Shown here: positions 18,641 through 25,182 of the stretch, piece by piece | Layout of the letters: each line of letters starts with the position of its first letter | How positions within the stretch are numbered: the first letter of the stretch is position 1 | Source of the DNA: JAJAZB01 sp964244295 | GTDB taxonomy: Bacteria; Bacteroidota; Bacteroidia; Cytophagales; Spirosomataceae | Direction: 5' to 3' | DNA length: 64,000 nt | Assembly: GCA_964244295.1 (NCBI GenBank) | Contig: CAXTIG010000005.1 | Location: 62,001 to 126,000, forward strand | Program-made: the position numbers and the translations under genes | Notes under the pieces: generated by a model | What the model saw: the letters and a program-made list of their open reading frames with translations, nothing else | Told to the model about the DNA's origin: nothing | Database searches by the model: none

Positions 18641-21103
18641 ATGAAAAAACCCCTACTTTCCCTGCTCCTCCTCTGGCTTATCGGTTATTTCGGAGCCAGC
18701 ACCCGCGTTCAGGCCCAAACTACTTGGACGGGGAACACCGACAGCGACTGGACCACGCCCACCAACTGGTCGGCGGGCGTACCCGATGCGGCCGATGATG
18801 TTACGATTCCGAACGTGACCAACGACCCCGTCATCAGCACCGCCGCCGTGGCCGGTTCCATCCGAATTAATGGCGGTGGGTTGTTGACGATCAACGAAGG
18901 AGCCAGTCTCGCGACGACGCCGGTCACCAACCAGAACTTTGTCGATGGAACCCTGGTCAACTTCGGAACCTTCACCGTCACTGCGGGCACGGGCATCCAG
19001 GACTGCATTTACAACACCGGCACCATCCGCTTCAACGGGTCTTTTGGAAACGGGATCTGAAATGTAACGGACGGTAGCAACGTGACCAACGAAGGTAAGA
19101 TCATCATCGGCGTTACCATCCTGACGGGTTCTTCCGGGATTCTCAACTCTGGCACCCTGATCAACACGGCCACGGGTACCATCCAGATTGACCACAGCCG
19201 GGGAAGGGGGCTGGTCAATGTCAAAACCGTCACCAACGGTGGCCTGATTCGCATCGGGGCAACCGTCCCTCCGTTGGTAGGGGGTATCCTAAACATCCGA
19301 ACGAATCCCAGCAATCCCCTCCCCGTTTTTACGAACCTGGCCTGCGGAGTTATCGAGGTTTTTAGTCAGGTGGTTAATCAGAATGGTACGTTTACCAACA
19401 ATAGCTTACTGACGGTCAATACCTCCCGGTCGTATTTTAAAACGGTGGTGCGCGTCAATTCGCCGGGCAGCATAGCCAAAGCGTATGACTTTACCGCAGC
19501 TGGCTTTGGCGGCAGCATCGTGGGTCTCAACTTAACCGCCGATGCCGTTTTTGTCGAGGATGGAACGGCACCGGCTACCGATGGTTGGGCGGCATTGACC
19601 AATGCCGCCCAACTCGCGGGTAAAATTGCCCTGATTGACCGGGGAACCTGTCAGTTCGGGTTCAAGTGTCTTCAGGCCCAGCAAGCTGGGGCCATCGCCG
19701 TCATCGTGTTCAATAATGTAGGGGGCACGGTGATCATGGCACCGGGGGATGTCGGCAATCAGGTCACGATTCCCTGTGTCTCGCTGACTCAGGCCGATGG
19801 TAATGCCATCCGCATGGCACTCGCTACTAGCGCGGTCAACATCAGTTTTAACCAGGAAACGGAGTCAACCGATCCTTTGACGAACAACGGCGTTATCGAC
19901 TACCCTCAGGGCAACCCCATTCCCAACGTGACCAACAACGACCTGGTCGTGGCCCCTATCACCCTCTGCGGTACGGTTTTCGCTCCCGCCCTGCAAATCG
20001 GCGGCATAAACAGTTTCACCGCTGGCAGCACCTGGTACAAAGACCCCACCCTGACCCAACCGGGGGGCACCTACAACCAAGCCTCCAACACCTTCACGGC
20101 CACCAACCTGACCCCCGGAACCACCACGACGCTTTATTTTACGGTCACCGATAACGTCAATGGCTGCCCCCGAACGGGTTCGGTGGCCGTGACGCTCAAC
20201 GCCGCAAGCAACAGCTTCAACTCCACGCCTACCGTCAGCCAGGTGCCCGCCTGCGCCGGGGGCAGCATCAAAGTCAGTTTCACCATCGGCAGCAGTGGCG
20301 TCTGCGGAGTGACTGAGGGCAACGCCTTCACGGTGGAAATCAGCGATGCCAGCGGCGTGTTTGCCGATCCGGCCCGGAGCCTGGGCGTGGTCAATCCCGG
20401 CATCAACCCGGTGAGCCTGCCCCAGGATTTGCCCACCGGCAGCGGCTACCGGATGCGGATTCGGGCCAGCAACCCGGCCCAGCTTTCGAGCCTGAGCGCG
20501 GCCTTTACGATCAACCAGTCCAGTTTCGCTTCCACCCCCAGCGTGAGCCTCGACAACAAGTGCGCCGGCGAGGCCGTCCGGCTTAGTTTCAGCGTGGGCT
20601 GCGCTTTCTTTTCGGGCAACACCTTTTCCGCCCAACTTTCCAGCGCCAGCGGAGTTTTCGCAGCCAGCCCCGTTTCGCTGGGCACGGTCAGTCCGGGGGC
20701 TTTGAACAACGTGGTCATTCCGGCAGGCACTCCGGCGGGCACGGGCTACAAAATCCGCATCGTCAGTAGCAACCCCGTATTGACCAGCGCGGTGAGCGCC
20801 AACTTTCGGGTGAAAGCCTGCGCCAACCGCGAGGTGGCTCCCGAAGAAGCGGGCCTGCGGGTGGTGGTCAGCCCGAATCCATCGCCGGAGGGACGTTTAC
20901 GGATCAGCGTGAGCGGGGCCGAAGGACAAGCCCTGCGGGTGGCGTTGTTCAACGGCACGGGTCAGGGTGTGCGGGAGCAGGCCATCGAGCGGGCGGGGGA
21001 GGAAGAAACCCTGACCTGGGATATTTCCCGCCAACCCCAGGGCCTGTACCTGCTGCGTGTCAGTGGGGGACGGGAAGCGAGAACGGTAAAAATCCTGCAC
21101 TGA
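18641..21103 (+). pseudogene. T9SS-secreted protein with PA domain, interrupted by in-frame TGA at 19058
   Basis: The frame opens at ATG 18641 with a signal peptide (cut after RVQAQ) and the TWTGNTDSDWTTPTNWSAGV motif common at the start of Bacteroidota cargo proteins. It stops at TGA 19058-19060. The same frame then continues without another stop to 21103. One base change (for example TGG to TGA, giving GIWNVTDGSN) would restore an 820-residue protein. The second part contains a protease-associated (PA) domain (about 19480-19830: LIDRGTCQFGFKCLQAQQAG, IAVIVFNN) without any peptidase domain. The shared stalk starts at about 20216, and the type-A sorting domain ends in TVKILH. Intact remains at both ends suggest recent inactivation, stop-codon readthrough or a sequencing error. 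Confidence 0.82.
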
Positions 21104-21118
21104 CCCCGCGCCCCTGTT

Positions 21119-21162
21119 CCACAAAAAAAGCCTCCTGAGAACTCAGGAAGCTTTTTTTGTGG
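21119..21162. terminator. Bidirectional terminator between T9SS gene and nuoK
   Basis: Hairpin with CCACAAAAAAAGC and GCTTTTTTTGTGG at the outside and CTCCTGAG/CTCAGGAG-like pairing at the inside, with a 2-nt loop. It lies between converging genes and has A- and T-runs on both sides, so it can stop transcription from either direction. Confidence 0.88.
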
Positions 21163-21173
21163 AAAAAACCAGG

Positions 21174-21503
21174 TTAATTTTTCAATTCATCCACCTCATC
21201 CAAATCCACCGTTTGAAACCGCCGGTACACCAGCAGCACGATGGCCAGCGCCACGACGGCCTCGGCGGCGGCCACGATGATGACGAACAAGCCGAACAAT
21301 TGTCCCTGCAAAGCCGGGTCGTAGCGGCTGAAGGCGACGAGGTTGAGGTTGGCTGCGTTGAGCATCAGTTCCACGCCCATCAGCACCACGATGGCGTTGC
21401 GTTTCACCACCACCACGCCCAGCCCCAAACTAAACAACACCGCCGACGTCAGCACGAACAACGAGAGCGGGATGGCGGCGTTGACGGCGAGGAGAGGGTT
21501 CAC
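21174..21503 (-). CDS. nuoK: NADH-quinone oxidoreductase subunit K
   Basis: A membrane subunit of complex I that helps form the proton path. At 109 residues it has the usual three membrane helices. The key glutamates are visible in VLMGVELMLNAANLN (helix 2) and near the end of helix 3. It starts with GTG at 21503. It follows nuoJ on the same strand after a spacer of 205 bp containing repeat elements. It is the last nuo gene here; nuoL, M and N do not follow, because a convergent gene and terminator come next. Confidence 0.95.
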   Translation of the reverse strand: MNPLLAVNAAIPLSLFVLTSAVLFSLGLGVVVVKRNAIVVLMGVELMLNAANLNLVAFSRYDPALQGQLFGLFVIIVAAAEAVVALAIVLLVYRRFQTVDLDEVDELKN

Positions 21504-21540
21504 GGTTTACGGTTTTTGGTTTACGGTTTTTAAGGGTTCA
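21504..21540. repeat. GGTTTACGGTTTTT direct repeats before nuoK
   Basis: Two tandem copies of a GGTTTACGGTTTTT-like unit lie directly upstream of the nuoK GTG start. The same word family forms hairpins at 42691-42768 and 52082-52142. Here only one arm orientation is present. Confidence 0.6.
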
Positions 21541-21555
21541 GCCAAAACCGTTGGT

Positions 21556-21674
21556 TGTCATCCCGACGAAGGAGGGATCTCGTTGAACTTCCGAGCAGTT
21601 GGAGGGTAACCCAACGATAGCCTACGGCCAATTAATCGGTAGTCCAACGAGGTCCCTCCTTCGTCGGGATGACA
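21556..21674. repeat. 30-bp inverted repeat between nuoJ and nuoK
   Basis: The left arm begins TGTCATCCCGACGAAGGAGG (21556-21585). The right arm (21645-21674) is its reverse complement with one G-T mismatch. The 59-nt centre contains further short self-complementary parts. It belongs to the GTCATCC-type class of inverted elements seen also at 59275-59382 and, more loosely, 17932-17990. It sits inside a nuo operon, so it is not an obligate terminator. Confidence 0.8.
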
Positions 21675-21708
21675 GCCTGCTGTGTGAAAAACTAAACAAC
21701 CTCGATTC

Positions 21709-22248
21709 CTAATTCCTAATTGACGAAAGATACGCCGCTCCGATGAGCGCCGCCAGAAGCAGAATTCCTGCCACCTCGAAGGGCAGCGCGTAGCTGGTCA
21801 GGAGTTGCAGGCCCAAATCGGGCACGGTCGTGGCGCGGTCGAGGGGTTCGTACACGTCACGCTCCAGGCGGCTGAAATTGGCCCGTTGCAAGACGGTCAC
21901 CAGCAGAGCAAATGTGCCCCCCGCTACCAGCAGCCCCGCGAAACTTCGCCCGTGTTCGGTGCGGATGGCGTTGGGTTGTGGCGTTGGCGGCAACGCGTCG
22001 GCCCGCCGGGTGGGTTTTCGGGCCGTGAGCATCACCCCAAACACGAGCAGCACCAGCACCCCGCCCACGTAAATCATGAGTTGGGTCACGGCCAGAAAAT
22101 CGGCCCCGGCCAGCACGTACAGCGCCGCCAGCCCCACGAACGTGCCCAGCAAACTGTAGGCCGAGTACAGCACGTTGCGACTCAGCAGCACCACCGTCGC
22201 CGAGCCGAGGGTGAGCAATACGAAAAAGAAAAAGGCGATGGCAATCAC
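21709..22248 (-). CDS. nuoJ: NADH-quinone oxidoreductase subunit J
   Basis: A 179-residue complex I membrane subunit with five hydrophobic segments, including the characteristic VTQLMIYVGGVLVLLVFGVM stretch with its conserved Tyr and Gly pi-bulge region. It starts at a GTG that overlaps the nuoI stop (GTGA), indicating translational coupling. The C-terminus is slightly longer than in E. coli-sized relatives. It lies upstream of nuoK, from which a repeat-containing spacer separates it. Confidence 0.95.
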   Translation of the reverse strand: MIAIAFFFFVLLTLGSATVVLLSRNVLYSAYSLLGTFVGLAALYVLAGADFLAVTQLMIYVGGVLVLLVFGVMLTARKPTRRADALPPTPQPNAIRTEHGRSFAGLLVAGGTFALLVTVLQRANFSRLERDVYEPLDRATTVPDLGLQLLTSYALPFEVAGILLLAALIGAAYLSSIRN

Positions 22249-23267
22249 GCGGGGTCGGTGGGTTCGGTCGGTGGCTTTTTGTAGGTGGGTTTGAATACGG
22301 GCCGGGGTTTCGGGGGTGGCGTTGGGTCAGGTTCCGGCGCGGGATCGGTTGGCGGGGCCGTCTCGACGGGTTTTTTAAAGGTCGGTTTAAACACCGGGCG
22401 GGGTTTTGGCGGCTCAACGGCGGGTTCGGTAGGCTCCGGGGCGGCGGGCGATTCGCTGGTTTTTTCCTCCTCCGGCGTTGGCTTGCGCATCGTGGGTCTG
22501 AACACGGGCCGGGGTTTGGGCGTGGGCGCTTCCGCCGAAACCGGCGGTTCCGCACTCACAGCCTCAGCCGGTGCTTCGGCGACCGGAGCAATTTCCGTTG
22601 CCGGTTTTTTAAATGAAGGCTTGAACACGGGCCGGGCGGCGGGTTTTGGATCCCCTTCGGCCTCCTTTTTCTCCTCTACTTTTTCCCCCTCCCCTGCTTT
22701 CGCCGCCGCTTTTTCGGCCAGGAATTGCTCGTACAACTGGCGTTTTTCCTCGGCTACGTCGGGCGAGATGTTGGCGAAGTGGTAGTTGAAATCGCGCACG
22801 TCGAACTCGCTGAAGTCGTAGGTTTTGGTCATGGTCAGGCACTCGGTGGGGCATACCGTGGTGCAGAGGCCGCAGTAGCAACACTTGGCCATGTCGATGT
22901 CGAACTTGGCGGCGTAGAGGCGGATGGGCGAGCCGTCGGAGGCGCGGCCTACTTCCTCGGTGGCCCGGATGGGTTCGATGTCGATGCAATCGACGGGGCA
23001 GATTTTGGCACACTTGTCGCAGACGATGCAGTCGTCCATCTCGTTGTGCAGCCGGTAGCGCCCGTGGTCGGGCACGGGAATCACCTCCGTCGGGTAGCGC
23101 AGCGTGACCATGCCGGTGGCCTGGTCGAAGTAGAGCGGATCCTGCACGTTGGTAGGCGTGTGCCGCTGGTGGGCGGCGCGGAAATGCCGCATCGACAGGC
23201 GCAGGCCCTTCAGGCTCGTGCGGATGCCGGAGCGGAGGGTTTGCCAGTAGGTGTCTTTTTTTGTCAT
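22245..23267 (-). CDS. nuoI: NADH-quinone oxidoreductase subunit I with long proline-rich repeat tail
   Basis: The 2[4Fe-4S] subunit that passes electrons to the quinone module. The ferredoxin core holds two clusters: CIVCDKCAKICPVDC and CCYCGLCTTVCPTEC. At about 340 residues it is far longer than typical NuoI (about 160-220). After the core, a Glu/Lys-rich helix leads to a tail of about 150 residues with four copies of a KPRPVFKPTFKKP-like motif spaced by acidic/Pro/Ala linkers. ATG 23267 is chosen; it overlaps the upstream dioxygenase stop as ATGA, so a longer TTG start is unlikely. The tail is Pro-rich and probably disordered; its role is unknown. Confidence 0.93.
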   Translation of the reverse strand: MTKKDTYWQTLRSGIRTSLKGLRLSMRHFRAAHQRHTPTNVQDPLYFDQATGMVTLRYPTEVIPVPDHGRYRLHNEMDDCIVCDKCAKICPVDCIDIEPIRATEEVGRASDGSPIRLYAAKFDIDMAKCCYCGLCTTVCPTECLTMTKTYDFSEFDVRDFNYHFANISPDVAEEKRQLYEQFLAEKAAAKAGEGEKVEEKKEAEGDPKPAARPVFKPSFKKPATEIAPVAEAPAEAVSAEPPVSAEAPTPKPRPVFRPTMRKPTPEEEKTSESPAAPEPTEPAVEPPKPRPVFKPTFKKPVETAPPTDPAPEPDPTPPPKPRPVFKPTYKKPPTEPTDPA

Positions 23268-23977
23268 ACCAATTCCACGCGTTCGCTCCAAGTTAGTCCT
23301 TCCGGCAATTCCATAGACGAAAATTCCAGATGAATTACCCGCCGGGGACGAGCCGAAATACTTTTGTTCGAAGCGTGTGCCAACAGGGGTTTCATCACCA
23401 TCATCCCTCCTTTTTTGACCGCGCAGGTAACCGCTTTTTTAGTGATTTCATCAAAGTCGGAGGCAGATAAAATTCCTTTTCGGTGGCTTCCGAGAATCAC
23501 CCGAAGTGCCCCGTTGGTTTCATCACAATCATCTAAATGCAGTCGGAGGGTCAGGGTATTTTCCAAAACAACGCGGGGCGGGCGGACGGAAGTCCGGTTT
23601 TCTTTTGAGGACCAGGGACCAAAACCGTCCACCGTGGTGTAGCCGTGTACTGAAATCATCACGTCTTGATGCCAACCCACCGTCCAGTTTGAAAGGGCTG
23701 GTTTGTCGAAGTAGATGGCTTTCGTACAGAAATGTGTTTCACTCCCCAACTCACGGACTACCTGCTGTAATTGCTCGTTCCGCAACACCCTTTTCAAGGC
23801 GGGAATTTCCCGTAACACCTGTCGAATTGCGAACAAATTGTTGCTTTGACGAAAGTTGCTTCCTGACAAGTCTATCTCCTCAATCAACGCAGTCAGGTGA
23901 TTGACTTCTTCTTCTGAAAAAACGGGTTCTGTGACGCAAAAGCCGCACTTATGGAATTCTTCAAGGTTGAACTGCAT
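23264..23977 (-). CDS. Phytanoyl-CoA dioxygenase (PhyH)-like Fe(II)/2-oxoglutarate oxygenase
   Basis: A 237-residue protein. The Fe(II) facial triad fits His103 and Asp105 (in WHQD) and His201 (LLAHASNKS). Arg210 or Arg212, in SARPRRVIHLEF, is the likely 2-oxoglutarate anchor. The DETNGALRVILGSH stretch is typical of PhyH proteins. The substrate is not predictable. Its stop codon overlaps the nuoI start (ATGA), so the two are translationally coupled, which is unexpected for a complex I operon. It is the first gene of the dioxygenase-nuoI-nuoJ-nuoK run. Confidence 0.88.
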   Translation of the reverse strand: MQFNLEEFHKCGFCVTEPVFSEEEVNHLTALIEEIDLSGSNFRQSNNLFAIRQVLREIPALKRVLRNEQLQQVVRELGSETHFCTKAIYFDKPALSNWTVGWHQDVMISVHGYTTVDGFGPWSSKENRTSVRPPRVVLENTLTLRLHLDDCDETNGALRVILGSHRKGILSASDFDEITKKAVTCAVKKGGMMVMKPLLAHASNKSISARPRRVIHLEFSSMELPEGLTWSERVELV

Positions 23978-24498
23978 TTTACATCTTGTATTTCAGCAAG
24001 CAGGTTTGGTGTTACCGAATCGGCACGGCAACTCGTTGGCTTTCCCGCAAAACTACACCCCAAACCCGCAACCCCAACCATTGCCGTGGCCGGTGTCCTC
24101 ACCGGACGCTGAGTCGCCAGCCCATTCCGTTCGGTGAGGATACCGACCGGGGCGTAGAGGATGCCGTTAGGCATCAAATGTTTGTAGTACTCAGTCGGCC
24201 TAGTGCGTGTTTTACCGGGCCGCCGCTGCGGTCGCGTAGCGACCGAACAAACTGGCCCAGTTCGGTCGCTACGCGACCAAAAACGAGTGAAAGCATTTGT
24301 TTTTCTACAAACATTAGGTCGCTACGCGACCTAAAAAGAGATGTTGACACGGTAGGGGCTTACACTCGGTCCCGGTTCATCCCCTTAATTCTTCAGTTCA
24401 GTGCCCAAAAATTCCTTCTCACCGCAGCACCCGTTTCATCGCCCGGCCTGGCGCTGCAATTTTGAATCGTCAAACAAAACAACGCTCTCAAAAAAACC
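23978..24498. other. Spacer with palindromic repeats between divergent genes
   Basis: About 520 bases between the dioxygenase gene (minus strand) and the small secreted protein (plus). I found no gene. The middle (24230-24333) is occupied by GGTCGCGTAGCGACC-type palindromes. Short frames across 24000-24180 have no family features. Confidence 0.6.
24230..24333. repeat. Cluster of GGTCGC(G)TAGCGACC palindromes
   Basis: Hairpin 1 has perfect 19-bp arms at 24230-24248 and 24260-24278 (GGTCGCGTAGCGACCGAAC and its complement) with an 11-nt loop. Hairpin 2 is TAGGTCGCTACGCGACCTA at 24315-24333. Each arm of hairpin 1 is itself nearly palindromic. This looks like a dispersed repeat element, possibly a miniature palindromic unit. 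Confidence 0.8.
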
Positions 24499-24861
24499 AT
24501 GAACAAAGTCCTTTTCCTGATGTTGGCCCTCAGCACGAGCGCCGCTTCGTTTGCCCACACCAATCCCGCCGACGGTAGCGTCAGCCCCCTCAAAGCCACG
24601 GTGTACGCCACCAAGACGCAGAAAGTCAAACTGGCCCTCGAACAAACGCCCGGTAAGGCGCAGGTAAAACTGAGCACTGAAAACGGTCGGGTGTTGTACA
24701 ACCAGTCGGTCAATTTGAAAAATGGTGGTCGCCTGCTCAGTTTCGACGTCAACGAGTTGGAAGCTGGGGTGTACGAATTCACCATCACCACCGGGACGCA
24801 AACCATCACGAAAGCCTTCGTGATCGAAGCCCGCCCCGCCGAGCGGACGATTGAGGTGTAG
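24499..24861 (+). CDS. Small secreted protein with a sorting-domain-like beta fold
   Basis: A 120-residue protein with a signal peptide cut after SFAH or nearby. The mature part (VKLSTENGRVLYNQSVNL, then GGRLLSFDVNELEAGVYEFT and TKAFVIEAR) has the strand pattern and xAGVYxF motif of type-A T9SS sorting domains, but there is no cargo in front of it. It may be a free-standing small beta-sandwich of a periplasmic or secreted kind. A strong terminator follows. No operon partners lie on this strand. The function is unknown. Confidence 0.75.
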   Translation: MNKVLFLMLALSTSAASFAHTNPADGSVSPLKATVYATKTQKVKLALEQTPGKAQVKLSTENGRVLYNQSVNLKNGGRLLSFDVNELEAGVYEFTITTGTQTITKAFVIEARPAERTIEV

Positions 24862-24885
24862 GATTTGGTTGGTGTTTAGGAACAC

Positions 24886-24916
24886 AAAAAAGACCGCTTG
24901 GAAGGCGGTCTTTTTT
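24886..24916 (+). terminator. Intrinsic terminator
   Basis: AAAAAAGACCGC and GCGGTCTTTTTT form a stem with a 7-nt loop and a T-run. It lies 24 nt after the stop of the small secreted protein gene. Confidence 0.9.
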
Positions 24917-24937
24917 TGGTTTTTAATACCCACCCCA

Positions 24938-25140
24938 GCGCGTCATTGCGAGCGGAGGCGGTTGAAACGAGCGAAGCGAGGGGCAAACGCCGTAGCGAAG
25001 CAATCCCCTCCCGGAGACCGGAATAGCTAACCCCAGACGGCTCGCCCATCGCTCTTTTGGTCTCCGGGAGGGGATTGCTTCGCTCCGGTTAGCCGCTTTC
25101 GCTTCGCTCATTCGGCTAACCTGCGCTCGCAATGACGCGC
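24938..25140. repeat. Nested inverted repeat (GCGTCATTGCGAGCG ... GAAGCAATCCCC type)
   Basis: The outer arms GCGCGTCATTGCGAGCG (24938-24954) and its complement (25124-25140) enclose perfect 26-bp inner arms (24994-25019 and 25059-25084) that include GAAGCAATCCCCTCCC. Smaller GCGAAGCGA and CGAAAGCGGCTAACC-like words fill the rest. It lies between converging genes. The layout with conserved ends and a nested centre resembles a non-coding dispersed repeat or MITE-like element. Confidence 0.82.
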
Positions 25141-25182
25141 ACAGAGAAGCTTTTTTTCGTTCTCTCCACTTCTCCTTCATCC

